Source: a virus
DNA length: 54,164 nucleotides
Direction: 5' to 3' (one strand)
IMG/VR virus record: IMGVR_UViG_3300032954_000018
Coordinates: 1 to 54,164 of that record
Below are positions 21,079-28,223 of the stretch, piece by piece. The translations under genes and the position numbers were made by a program. Under the pieces are notes generated by a model. The model ran no database searches. It had not been told where the DNA came from and saw nothing but the letters and a program-made list of their open reading frames with translations. Position 1 is the first letter of the stretch. Every line of letters starts with the position of its first letter.

Positions 21079-21429
21079 TTAGCTATGGGTATAGCCGTCT
21101 TTCTCTATCCCCAAGAACATTCCTGCCCATGCCAAACCACAGTAATCGCCGTAGTTTTCGACGGAGTTAAACATCCTGACAAAATTACCTATGGTGCTGG
21201 AACGAAAATAGATAGCTATAATCGCTCCAAACTGCTCAACTGTCATCCAGTCGGGTTTTTCCACAAGTGGAGAATCTTTACGCCAGTAGTCCAATCCTAC
21301 AGACCATCCCAGCGTATAAGTGGCCAGAAGATCACGCCGGATGTGCTGCGGATCAAGAATACAACCCGCAGCACCCTGCTTCTGGCCAGCCATAAAAGCC
21401 TCAAATCGAGTGGTCATTTCGCAATTCAT
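21079..21429 (-). CDS. Hypothetical protein, 116 aa
   Basis: Helical; an aromatic motif (LGWSVGLDYW) and several Cys. The start overlaps the 56-aa gene by 29 nt. Unknown. Confidence 0.7.
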   Translation of the reverse strand: MNCEMTTRFEAFMAGQKQGAAGCILDPQHIRRDLLATYTLGWSVGLDYWRKDSPLVEKPDWMTVEQFGAIIAIYFRSSTIGNFVRMFNSVENYGDYCGLAWAGMFLGIEKDGYTHS

Positions 21430-21571
21430 CGTTAAACTCCAGCTTATACATCCGGTTGATTTGTTCTTGCTGTTCCATGCGGTCCTTTAGCTGAGTAGCC
21501 GCAGGACCTTGCATGTCATCTAGGAAACGCTTAATAGCGTTCCATAGGGCTTTGTCAACGGGCAGAATCAT
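21401..21571 (-). CDS. Small helical protein, 56 aa
   Basis: ATG 21571 has GGAGG 7 nt upstream and overlaps the stop of the ArdC-like gene (ATGA). It encodes a single charged helix pair (LKDRMEQQEQINRMYKLEFNDEL). Coupled to the ArdC-like protein. Confidence 0.7.
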   Translation of the reverse strand: MILPVDKALWNAIKRFLDDMQGPAATQLKDRMEQQEQINRMYKLEFNDELRNDHSI

Positions 21572-22401
21572 ACCAGAACCTCCATTGTGATGTGGTCAAT
21601 GATTTGCTTGGCAGTATCCCGAATTGTTTGGAGAGAATCCTTAATCTGCGTAGCTGTAGCATTCCACGCAGCAAGGTAGAATTGGGAGGGCTGCTCAACG
21701 CCGAAATACTGCATAACCATATAGCTTACAGATTCGGCCTCAAGTTCACGCTGTTCTTTGCTTGGCGGTCTCTCCGGGTTAAAATGGCGATGGTGCAATA
21801 ACTCATGGGCTAACTCATGGGCTAATGTGCCAGCCTGTTCCATGCTGAGCATGGATTTTCTAATCTTGATTTGGTGGTTCGAAGAGGAGGAACCTTTGGT
21901 ACCCTCGGGGAGATTGTCTGTATATTCAATATCAGCACCAATCTCCTTAGCCGCTGATTCTAAAGCAGCTACAATCATCGAACCATCCCCATCAGCCCGA
22001 TACTTAACATCAAGATCAGGCAAAGGCTCACCCTCGGTATCTGATACGTCGAAAACGTACACAGCCCGAAACCCATACAATCTGCTGGATTTAGGATCGT
22101 TGGGGTCATAGTTTGGGTCATCGGGCTTGATCTTAGCCAGCAACGGGGCTAGGATAGAAATACCCTTTGCACCCTTCTTAACATTCCGGTTAAGAGTCTT
22201 CCAAGTATTAAATTCCGCAACCCGCGTAGCATCGGGACGTTGCATCCAGATAAGTATCTGGTTACCCCATGAATACTCATGGAATGCCGCGCTAGTACGC
22301 AGATAAGCTTTAAACAACTCAGTCTGCGCAGCAGCATCGGTCATGCTAGCCAGATTCTCTATCCAGCCGTCGATTTTGGCTAGAAGAATCTTACTGTCCA
22401 T
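21568..22401 (-). CDS. ArdC-like antirestriction protein with metallopeptidase domain, 277 aa
   Basis: N-terminal region W-x-x-Q-x-L-I-W-M-Q...TWK-x-LNR-x-VKKGAKGI matches the ArdC N-terminal ssDNA-binding domain, with the typical YGF-x-VYVFDVSDTEG segment. Residues 195-199 are HELAH followed by LLHH and a downstream E-x-EAE, the zinc metallopeptidase site. ArdC proteins are carried by plasmids and phages and protect incoming DNA from restriction. Start ATG 22401 with GAGAGGGTGG upstream. Confidence 0.88.
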   Translation of the reverse strand: MDSKILLAKIDGWIENLASMTDAAAQTELFKAYLRTSAAFHEYSWGNQILIWMQRPDATRVAEFNTWKTLNRNVKKGAKGISILAPLLAKIKPDDPNYDPNDPKSSRLYGFRAVYVFDVSDTEGEPLPDLDVKYRADGDGSMIVAALESAAKEIGADIEYTDNLPEGTKGSSSSNHQIKIRKSMLSMEQAGTLAHELAHELLHHRHFNPERPPSKEQRELEAESVSYMVMQYFGVEQPSQFYLAAWNATATQIKDSLQTIRDTAKQIIDHITMEVLV

Positions 22402-22412
22402 TGGCCACCCTC

Positions 22413-22592
22413 TCAATCATCCGGATCAATAGGCTCATCCACATCATCCTGAGAATACGGCCTATCCATAATCTCAGGGCGATACTGCGATCTCTTCTTA
22501 CTCTCGCAGTCCTCGCAGACATAATCACAGAAAATTCCGTTACCATCGTAGAGTGGATAACGAAACTTTCCAGACCCACACCGGCAAGTCAT
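22413..22592 (-). CDS. Small zinc-ribbon protein, 59 aa
   Basis: ATG 22592 lies behind GGAGGATGCAG and overlaps the upstream TGA. TCRCGSGKF...DYVCEDCESKK has C-x1-C and C-x2-C pairs; the C-terminus is acidic. Ends 11 nt before the ArdC-like start. Confidence 0.75.
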   Translation of the reverse strand: MTCRCGSGKFRYPLYDGNGIFCDYVCEDCESKKRSQYRPEIMDRPYSQDDVDEPIDPDD

Positions 22593-22807
22593 TCTGCATC
22601 CTCCTTAGACAGCGTGTTTGTCAGTTTCCTGAAATAATATTCAGAAAAAGCAAACAGCATCATGATTACTACCCACACAACCATACCACCAGCAACCTTG
22701 AAGATCACCAAAGCCTGAATGTCATCAGCGGTCAGCAGGTAATAAACCAGCCAACCAATCAAGGTCCAGTGGCCTAAGTTCGTTGCTTGCACCCACTTAC
22801 GAAACAT
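22589..22807 (-). CDS. Two-helix membrane protein, 72 aa
   Basis: Start ATG 22807 with GGAGGTTCG upstream. Helices LIGWLVYYLLTADDIQALVIF and GGMVVWVVIMMLFAFSEYYF. Unknown. Confidence 0.7.
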   Translation of the reverse strand: MFRKWVQATNLGHWTLIGWLVYYLLTADDIQALVIFKVAGGMVVWVVIMMLFAFSEYYFRKLTNTLSKEDAE

Positions 22808-22994
22808 TCGAACCTCCATCCTTTACAGGACGAATTTCAATGAGCTTACCGTTCCTGTATTCATAGGTAAGCCCATGCATCTTGGCAACTTGAGTAGGGA
22901 TGGGCAACCACATATTCACAAACCGCAAGGGAGGAACACAGATCATGCGCGACCCAATCCCATCGGCCCAATGAACTCGCAGATTTATTTTCAT
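22797..22994 (-). CDS. Hypothetical protein, 65 aa
   Basis: First gene after the promoter at 23033. Beta-rich (INLRVHWADGIGSRMICVPPLRF). CGGGAGCCGG lies about 10 nt before the ATG. Confidence 0.65.
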   Translation of the reverse strand: MKINLRVHWADGIGSRMICVPPLRFVNMWLPIPTQVAKMHGLTYEYRNGKLIEIRPVKDGGSNVS

Positions 22995-23032
22995 GCTGTT
23001 CCGGCTCCCGTCCGAAGAAACGTGCTCCGGAT

Positions 23033-23061
23033 ATCACAGCACGATTTTTTTTCGATGTCAA
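23033..23061 (-). promoter_or_regulatory. Promoter for the 22994-18787 operon
   Basis: TTGACA (23056-23061), 17 nt, TGTGAT (23033-23038), with the GCTGTGATA box shared by 6896 and 15958. Confidence 0.6.
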
Positions 23062-23079
23062 CAAAAATCGTAAACGACT

Positions 23080-23275
23080 GAAAACAAAACGTTTATGAAG
23101 CGTTTACAAAAGATTTCCACAACGTTTTCCACATTTCACAAATGCAAATAATTATGGCACTGCACTCTGAATGATTTGGCACGGCACAGCTTGCTATACG
23201 ACTCTGGCCGCGCAGGCAGGGCAAGGTAACCAGCCGGGGTAACCAGTAACCACGTTACCCTATTACCATGCTAAA
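23080..23275. other. Candidate replication-origin-like region 1
   Basis: No gene seen. AAACGTTTA and GCGTTTACA repeats, TTTCCACA and TTTTCCACA (close to DnaA-box consensus), then GGTAACCAG twice and GTAACCACGTTACC at 23225-23260, iteron-like. AT-rich. Between operons. Confidence 0.4.
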
Positions 23276-23292
23276 GTTCTCAGATTGAGAAA
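23276..23292. promoter_or_regulatory. Operator A, copy 3 (TTCTCAGATTGAGAA core)
   Basis: Palindrome followed by AATTTAAAC, matching the flank of copies 1 and 4 in the opposite orientation. Confidence 0.55.
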
Positions 23293-23527
23293 TTTAAACT
23301 AAATCGATTTACCTCGTTTTAGAACGTGCTACCCTACATTCGGACCCGTAGAAATGCAGCTAAAACGTTTTACCGTGCGTCTAATCTGTCCTGTAGACTC
23401 GGATCACACCCTACAAATCCCTTGCCGACTGTACCTCAGATATAATCAAGTAGAATACTACATAGGGTATACAGGCAAAAAAAATAGCCTAGGCTTTGAG
23501 GGCCTAGGCTTTGGAGTTTTGATTGTT
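23293..23527. other. Intergenic stretch with terminator
   Basis: No convincing gene; a frame at 23354-23566 runs through the terminator and antisense to the next gene and is not accepted. Otherwise AT-rich with a second AAACGTTTTA repeat at 23361. Confidence 0.4.
23486..23510 (-). terminator. Rho-independent terminator after the 23528 gene
   Basis: AGCCTAGGC/GCCTAGGCT, 9-bp stem with 7-nt loop, followed on the minus strand by eight T residues. Confidence 0.85.
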
Positions 23528-24031
23528 TCAGCCGATGGTAATTGGCTTGATCGACTTGAGAACTGATTCGGGTGATTCCCACTTTTCATTTTTCGGGTAG
23601 AGCATAACGTCTTTCGTGGCCATGTCCTTGCCCGTTGTCCAAGCTGCTTCCCACGCTAGCCGTGCTTGGCTCTTTGGTGCTGACTTGCTTTTTTGCTCGG
23701 GTATGTCATCGAAACCTGTAACCTTCGATGCATATTCGTAAGCAAAGGCCCCGATGCGCAACGCGTTAGCCTTTTTCGGGTCTTTCAAAGCCTCAACTGC
23801 AATTTGTGCGGCTTTGATAAGCTTCGGAACCCCGGCAGGATGCAACGACAAAGGCATTCTACCCGTCACATTCCGGAGAGCTAAAGCACCCTTGCCGAAG
23901 TCCGGAACATCAGCGGTGATGTTCGCAGTCTGTTGCTCTTCCAAGGCAGCAAGCTTAGCTTTGGTTTGCTCCAGTTCCGCCATTACGTCATCGATTGTAC
24001 GACGCTGATTCGATTGATTTTGCTGTGACAT
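23528..24031 (-). CDS. Hypothetical protein (possible single-strand-annealing or DNA-binding), 167 aa
   Basis: Start ATG 24031 with AAGGAGACTCC upstream. An N-terminal coiled coil (IDDVMAELEQTKAKLAALEEQQ) precedes an alpha/beta domain GRMPLSLHPAGVPKLIKAAQIAVEAL and a basic tail. Ends at a strong terminator, like a highly expressed early protein. I do not recognise the family. Confidence 0.65.
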   Translation of the reverse strand: MSQQNQSNQRRTIDDVMAELEQTKAKLAALEEQQTANITADVPDFGKGALALRNVTGRMPLSLHPAGVPKLIKAAQIAVEALKDPKKANALRIGAFAYEYASKVTGFDDIPEQKSKSAPKSQARLAWEAAWTTGKDMATKDVMLYPKNEKWESPESVLKSIKPITIG

Positions 24032-24086
24032 AAAAGGAGTCTCCTTTGTGCTGTAAGGTAGCACTTACCAGTTAGTTAGCGGGATG

Positions 24087-24281
24087 CTAACAGGGGAGAA
24101 TAACTCCCCATTGAGCACGATAGACTGTAAGAACATAGTGAATTAGATCACTAAGTTCTTGGGAATCTATCACTTGGCTTGATTCCTGATACTCTTGAGA
24201 ACTACAGGTATCAGAACCCAAACCACGACTAAGTACAAGGGATTGTGGAACATACACTGTTTTATCCTCCCCTGTTATCAT
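24087..24281 (-). CDS. Doubtful 64-aa frame or structured RNA
   Basis: ATG 24281 gives MITGEDKTVYVPQSLVL..., but there is only a weak ribosome-binding site, and the stretch is full of inverted repeats (CTGATAC...GTATCAG, GGGGAG...CTCCCC). It may be a noncoding RNA rather than a gene. Confidence 0.3.
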   Translation of the reverse strand: MITGEDKTVYVPQSLVLSRGLGSDTCSSQEYQESSQVIDSQELSDLIHYVLTVYRAQWGVILPC

Positions 24282-24314
24282 CCCACTAGTTTTCAAACAT
24301 CGGTACGCCGTCAC

Positions 24315-24895
24315 CCTAGGGTGGAGCGGAAAAAATTCTGAGGAAACAGTACCGGAATTCGAGAAACATTTTCAAGTGTTTTGTTCGAAGTACATGTCGA
24401 ATCAATCGATTGCGACGAAATGTTAAAGGAGATTTCCACAGGTTTTCCACAGCAACTTTTTTAGGGGACGTAAGTTGTTTAGAATCAATGACTTGACTTC
24501 AGTGATATACGAATTTGGCTGATTTTCGCAGGATGAGATCGATTTGAGTATGTATGTTCCTAAATTGTGTTGATAACAAACGACTTAGCAGGATGCAACC
24601 CAAGCAAATAGGCTAGTCTAGGCCAGATTGTGAGGTTATAGGCTAGATAGATAGCTTAGGATGTGAGATTACTGAGTCTTAAGGTGCCTGATAGCTAAGT
24701 TGAGTGCCTTGAGTGCTTTAGATAGGCTGAGATGGTACCTTACCACCCTTTTTTAGCTTAGGGGGTATGCCGAAGCCCCCTCGCCTGTCGCGCCAGTGAT
24801 CTCACTGACTTGACACCCCACACTCCTTTTTTCCTTTATCTACCTGAAAACAAACGATTTACGCCTAAAAGACACCAAAATACGCCCATATACGG
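24315..24895. other. Candidate origin-like region 2 and intergenic control DNA
   Basis: No gene seen. TTTCCACAGG-TTTTCCACAG at 24433-24452 forms a tandem DnaA-box-like pair; further on, repeats of AACAAACGA and a GGGGG/CCCCC hairpin (24761-24780). It separates leftward from rightward transcription, a usual place for a replication start. Confidence 0.4.
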
Positions 24896-24912
24896 ACTTA
24901 ACATTATTAGGT
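24896..24912. promoter_or_regulatory. Operator B, copy 1 (ACTTAACATTATTAGGT)
   Basis: 17-bp imperfect palindrome; matches operator B copy 2 (ACTTAACAATGTTAAGT) at 24928-24944, which is nearly perfect. The two are 32 bp apart, about three helical turns, just upstream of the 24989 promoter. Confidence 0.55.
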
Positions 24913-24927
24913 GACTCTCGGGACCGT

Positions 24928-24944
24928 ACTTAACAATGTTAAGT
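24928..24944. promoter_or_regulatory. Operator B, copy 2 (ACTTAACAATGTTAAGT)
   Basis: Arms ACTTAAC and GTTAAGT are exactly complementary around AAT. Spaced 32 bp from copy 1. Confidence 0.6.
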
Positions 24945-24955
24945 GGTAGCTTAAA

Positions 24956-24972
24956 TTTCTCAAATTGAGAAA
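24956..24972. promoter_or_regulatory. Operator A, copy 4 (TTTCTCAAATTGAGAAA)
   Basis: Identical, with about 26 nt of flank, to the minus-strand reading of copy 1. Sits 17 bp upstream of the -35 of the rightward promoter. Confidence 0.65.
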
Positions 24973-24988
24973 AACCCTTCTTCCCTTC

Positions 24989-25017
24989 TTGACAAAACCT
25001 CCTAACTCCTGTATAAT
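24989..25017 (+). promoter_or_regulatory. Perfect consensus sigma70 promoter, leaderless
   Basis: TTGACA (24989-24994), 17 nt, TATAAT (25012-25017). The expected transcription start (about 25024) coincides with the ATG. Three operator sites lie directly upstream, marking this as a main regulated promoter. Confidence 0.85.
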
Positions 25018-25023
25018 GTAAGT

Positions 25024-25233
25024 ATGCTTAGAATAGAGTGGATTTGTGACAAGTGCAGTAAGCAGATTTGTTTGGAGTCTCCCCCTGTGTCTGATTCCTA
25101 CGAGCTATACCATCCCGATGGGGTTCACTGGTTTGCCGAGGAGGATAAGGAGTTTGAGTACTGTGAGGAGTGTTTTAACCTCTGGTGGGAAGAAGAACTT
25201 AGAAAAAATCCAGATTCGGTGTGGATAGCATGA
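25024..25233 (+). CDS. Zinc-ribbon protein, 69 aa, leaderless start
   Basis: ICDKCSKQIC near the start and YCEECFNLWW later give two C-x2-C pairs; acidic between. No ribosome-binding site exists because the promoter ends at the start codon. First gene of the rightward operon, so a likely regulator; function unknown. Confidence 0.75.
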   Translation: MLRIEWICDKCSKQICLESPPVSDSYELYHPDGVHWFAEEDKEFEYCEECFNLWWEEELRKNPDSVWIA

Positions 25234-25469
25234 TAATAGGACGACACGATCCTTCTTCTCTTTCCCATGCTTATTGGAAACTTAAACACGGCGAACTTGA
25301 GGAAAAATTCCAGAAAGTGGAAAAAGAACTCAAACAGGCACAGGATAAGATTGCCGAACAAGAACAGGTCATACAGGGGATGAAGACCATTATGGAGGGG
25401 TTTGGGATTGTGTTTGGGGCGACTTTCGAGAAAAAGGAGCAAGAGGATTATCCTTTTGATAAACTATGA
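25230..25469 (+). CDS. Coiled-coil protein, 79 aa
   Basis: ATGA overlap with the previous stop. ELEEKFQKVEKELKQAQDKIAEQEQ is a coiled coil; a short Gly/Phe segment follows. Unknown. Confidence 0.7.
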   Translation: MIIGRHDPSSLSHAYWKLKHGELEEKFQKVEKELKQAQDKIAEQEQVIQGMKTIMEGFGIVFGATFEKKEQEDYPFDKL

Positions 25470-25690
25470 AAGTGACCCAAGTTAAACTCCAGACTTACCC
25501 AGAGCCATTCTACAAAATGGTGACTTGGCTCAACGGAACCCAGAAATCTCTTCGAAAAGGAATGATGGTTACCCTCGAAAATGACCGATCTTGGAAGGGT
25601 ATGTGGAAGATACTGGAGGTTTACAGCACCCAAGATTACTACGAGATCAACCACAAATGGGGAGTTGGGGGACGAAAGAAAAAGAAATGA
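25466..25690 (+). CDS. Basic hypothetical protein, 74 aa
   Basis: ATGA overlap upstream and downstream. Aromatic/basic with a GGRKKKK tail; an OB- or SH3-like pattern (GMMVTLENDRSWKGMWKILEV). May bind nucleic acid. Confidence 0.65.
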   Translation: MKVTQVKLQTYPEPFYKMVTWLNGTQKSLRKGMMVTLENDRSWKGMWKILEVYSTQDYYEINHKWGVGGRKKKK

Positions 25691-26316
25691 TTTGGTTTAC
25701 GGCAGACGAACATTACGGCCACGAGAACATTATCAAGTTCTGTCACCGGCCTTTCAAGGATACCTCCCACATGCGGGAGGAGCTAATCCGCAGGAACAAT
25801 CTGGTCGTCAAGGATGGGGATATTGTCTACCATGTCGGGGATATGTTCTGGAATACACAGAGTTTAGAGGATTGTTTGGGGATCATGGACCGGCTAAAAG
25901 GGGACCATGTGTATGTTTTTGGGAACCACGAAAAGCCGATGAAGGCGTATGAGGAACTCAGGAATAGGTTTATCGGGGTCCGTGATGTGGAAATCTTGCA
26001 TCCTAAGGACACCCCCTCGATCCATCTATACCACTTCGCTCTAAGGGTATGGGAGCAATCTCATCGCGGCGGGTACCATCTCTACGGGCATACCCACGCG
26101 GCTTTGGCTCCCTACGGTCTGAGTTTCGATTGTGGGGTAGATGCCCACAGTTTCTATCCAATCTCCCTTACTGAAGTGCATAACACTATGCAAAGAAGGA
26201 AAGCAATACTCAACGTTACCATCCTTACCTGCGAAACCTGCGGGAATCAGTACGAGGCGATAGGGGATCATAAGGGAGCAAAATCCTGTACTAAATGCTG
26301 TGGAAAGATGGTCTAA
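25687..26316 (+). CDS. Metallophosphoesterase with C-terminal zinc ribbon, 209 aa
   Basis: Residues 4-10 TADEHYGH, then GDIVYHVGDM near 43-52, VFGNHE near 75-80, and GHTH near 133-136 are the ordered calcineurin-like metal ligands (D-x-H, GD-x2, GN-H-E, GH-x-H). The enzyme probably hydrolyses phosphomonoesters, diesters or nucleotides. The last 40 residues form a C-x2-C...C-x2-C zinc ribbon not usual in the family. Start ATG 25687 by ATGA overlap. Confidence 0.88.
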   Translation: MIWFTADEHYGHENIIKFCHRPFKDTSHMREELIRRNNLVVKDGDIVYHVGDMFWNTQSLEDCLGIMDRLKGDHVYVFGNHEKPMKAYEELRNRFIGVRDVEILHPKDTPSIHLYHFALRVWEQSHRGGYHLYGHTHAALAPYGLSFDCGVDAHSFYPISLTEVHNTMQRRKAILNVTILTCETCGNQYEAIGDHKGAKSCTKCCGKMV

Positions 26317-26414
26317 TGAGACGGGAAGCCTCAGATTGGTGGATGTTGGCCTTAATAATCTGTCTTGCCATTACCATTTTTGCTCACATAATGCAGATGC
26401 TTGGATTTAACTAA
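26316..26414 (+). CDS. Tiny membrane protein, 32 aa
   Basis: ATG 26316 overlaps the upstream TAA (TAATG). Charged head then LALIICLAITIFAHIMQML, one transmembrane helix. Below usual annotation length but coupled and intact. Confidence 0.65.
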   Translation: MRREASDWWMLALIICLAITIFAHIMQMLGFN

Positions 26415-26453
26415 AGTTTGGGACAGCAGGCGGAACTTGTACAATGTCCCAAG

Positions 26454-26552
26454 TAGCGGGTATGGTGTGTGGTTCACCCGAGGTAGCTCCTCGATGCGGT
26501 TCGAATCCGCTTAGTCCATGGAGGGCACGGGGTTCAAATCCCCACCCGCTAC
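26454..26552 (+). tRNA. Large unusual tRNA (class II-like, possible CGA anticodon)
   Basis: Acceptor TAGCGGG/CCCGCTA pairs perfectly (8 bp if the outer G-C is counted), with TA at positions 8-9. There is a D-hairpin GGTG/CACC, an extra hairpin CGAGG-TAGCT-CCTCG, an arm GCGG-TTCGAAT-CCGC, a long variable arm GTCC/GGGC, and T-arm GGGG-TTCAAAT-CCCC. Reading the GCGG arm as the anticodon arm gives CGA (Ser). The extra hairpin makes it about 13 nt longer than a normal class II tRNA. It may be a real tRNA with an insertion, or a degenerate one. CCA not encoded. Confidence 0.6.
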
Positions 26553-26559
26553 AAAAATC

Positions 26560-26588
26560 TTGACAAAACAAAACACTTAGTGTATAAT
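26560..26588 (+). promoter_or_regulatory. Perfect consensus sigma70 promoter
   Basis: TTGACA (26560-26565), 17 nt, TATAAT (26583-26588), directly after the tRNA. It drives the 26639 gene group. The leader contains an AATCTC/GAGATT hairpin. Confidence 0.8.
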
Positions 26589-26638
26589 GTATATAAATAG
26601 AAATCTCGGGACAAGAGATTGTCTTTGGGGGTTTCTGA

Positions 26639-26914
26639 GTGGAACTATCACTATTCAAGCCCTCCCCTGAAAAAAATTATTGGATTATGAGTTTTCCTTA
26701 CTACTATACGTTTGTTTTCTATGGTACGGAAACCGAAGCTAAAGAGCTATTCATCCATAAATGCGAGTGGGAAGGCACCGGGACCATGCGAAAAGCCGAT
26801 CCTAGTAACGAACAGGATTCCGCTCTGGTCCGAGAAGAAATCATTAATGTACGGCTAGACAGAGACGCGGGAATCCCTAACCTGCCTTTCTTGCCGGGAC
26901 GAGGTTGGTTATGA
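26639..26914 (+). CDS. Hypothetical protein, 91 aa
   Basis: GTG 26639 with GGGGGT upstream. YYYTFVFYGTETEAKELFIHKCEWEG is a small alpha/beta sequence. Coupled to the release-factor-like gene. Unknown. Confidence 0.65.
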   Translation: MELSLFKPSPEKNYWIMSFPYYYTFVFYGTETEAKELFIHKCEWEGTGTMRKADPSNEQDSALVREEIINVRLDRDAGIPNLPFLPGRGWL

Positions 26915-27273
26915 AGCCAAAAACTATATCGAACGATGGTGCAAAACCAGTCTTGACCCTAACAGCTAAAGACTTTGTTTTCCAGACTTTCTGTACTGGC
27001 GGTAAAGGCGGTCAGCACCGGAATGCTAAACAGAATGGTGTGCGGTGTATCCATCCCCCTTCCGGGGCTAGAGGAGAGCACAGAGACGGGCGAGATCAAC
27101 ATCTAAATAAACGGGAAGCTTTCCGTAAATGTGCAGAATCTCCTGAAATGCAAGCATGGTTGAAGATCGAAACACTTAAAAGAGTGGGAAAAATAAGAGA
27201 TATCGAAAGAGCGGTAGAGGAGCAAATGGCTCCTGAAAACTTAAAAATAGAGGAAATTGATGGAAGTTGTTAA
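26911..27273 (+). CDS. Class I release-factor-like GGQ protein, 120 aa
   Basis: GGQ at residues 33-35 in TGGKGGQHRN, then VRCIHPPSGARGEHRDGRDQH and a helical basic tail, match the RF-1 catalytic domain. It lacks the codon-recognition domain, so it resembles ArfB/YaeJ or PrfH-type peptidyl-tRNA hydrolases that rescue stalled or damaged ribosomes. Usual ArfB length is about 140 aa. Start ATG 26911 with GAGG. It lies between a tRNA and metabolic genes, fitting phage control of translation. Confidence 0.88.
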   Translation: MKPKTISNDGAKPVLTLTAKDFVFQTFCTGGKGGQHRNAKQNGVRCIHPPSGARGEHRDGRDQHLNKREAFRKCAESPEMQAWLKIETLKRVGKIRDIERAVEEQMAPENLKIEEIDGSC

Positions 27274-27943
27274 TCTTATTCTGTACGACGACTGCCAGAA
27301 AGATCAATGGCATAGTAATTATGGGCCAAGTATAAACTCCGTAGAGCCTGATAACTATTTGAGCTATAATACTGCCGAAGGGCTTTACATAATCAACGCA
27401 GCCAGCAAAGAGATGGCAGGCGGGTTGATATCGAATGATTATCCTTTTCCGCAGAATTGTACGTATTTTGGAATGGATATCATGTATAAGATATCCGAAT
27501 ACGATTTCCCACATCTGGCCAGAAACGAGATGGATTTGAAGATTACCGTCAAATCCGGAGCCTCAGGAGCTATTAAGAATCAGGCTAACGGGTCAGCGCA
27601 GCAGAATTTCTCAAAGAATGGAATGTGGCAATTCGATCCTACCGGAACGGGATGGGTAGATACGGGGTTCGATCCCGGACTTCCAAGCATGTACAGCGAG
27701 AATATTATGCAGTTCAGGTACTTTACGGATGGAGAAACGTGGAGTGTAACAGGACTGAACTTTAACGGAGAGACTTTTACTCCCGGCAAAACTTTCCAAA
27801 ACTTGCCGATGATTTCAACCAACTGGGGAGCAGGCCTCCACCCCCAGCTACAAACTGAAGTCCAAGGTGCTCCTTGGTTTCTGAGGCAGAATTACACTAA
27901 GATTCGTATCTTAGCAAGCGCAAATCCCATTTCTTGGATATAA
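27260..27943 (+). CDS. Hypothetical beta-rich protein, 227 aa
   Basis: GAGGAAATTG precedes ATG 27260. The pattern of aromatic beta strands (LYIINAASKEMAGGLISNDYPF, DLKITVKSGASG, MQFRYFTDGETW) suggests a LamG/concanavalin-like or carbohydrate-binding fold. No signal peptide. Could be a minor virion protein. Assignment is weak. Confidence 0.6.
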   Translation: MEVVNLILYDDCQKDQWHSNYGPSINSVEPDNYLSYNTAEGLYIINAASKEMAGGLISNDYPFPQNCTYFGMDIMYKISEYDFPHLARNEMDLKITVKSGASGAIKNQANGSAQQNFSKNGMWQFDPTGTGWVDTGFDPGLPSMYSENIMQFRYFTDGETWSVTGLNFNGETFTPGKTFQNLPMISTNWGAGLHPQLQTEVQGAPWFLRQNYTKIRILASANPISWI

Positions 27944-27944
27944 A

Positions 27945-28223
27945 ATGATTACATTACTCTTAGCAGCAGCATTATTGCAGGCACCAGCACCAACCCCCAA
28001 ACCAGCAGAACCAGAGCTTAGTTCTCTTGAGAAGCAGGGTTTGATATCGATTTTGAAGGAATATCAGCAGGTTATGCAGGAGCTTTCTTCGGCAAACATT
28101 GATATTGCCAAAGCCCATCCGGGGTATCATCTGGACCCCCAGAACCCTTTTAACGGTAAGTTGGTTAAGGATATGCCTAAAAAGGATGCGCCTGCTCCGG
28201 AGAAGACTACAGAGAAGAAGTAA
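27945..28223 (+). CDS. Secreted small protein, 92 aa
   Basis: MITLLLAAALLQAPAPTPKP is a signal-peptide-like N-terminus; a helical core (LISILKEYQQVMQELSSANIDIAKA) and Pro/Lys-rich tail follow. No lipobox Cys. Probably periplasmic. Unknown. Confidence 0.6.
   Translation: MITLLLAAALLQAPAPTPKPAEPELSSLEKQGLISILKEYQQVMQELSSANIDIAKAHPGYHLDPQNPFNGKLVKDMPKKDAPAPEKTTEKK

Noticed and set aside
23354-23566. 70-aa plus-strand frame
   Set aside because: Crosses a strong terminator hairpin and enters the next gene antisense.
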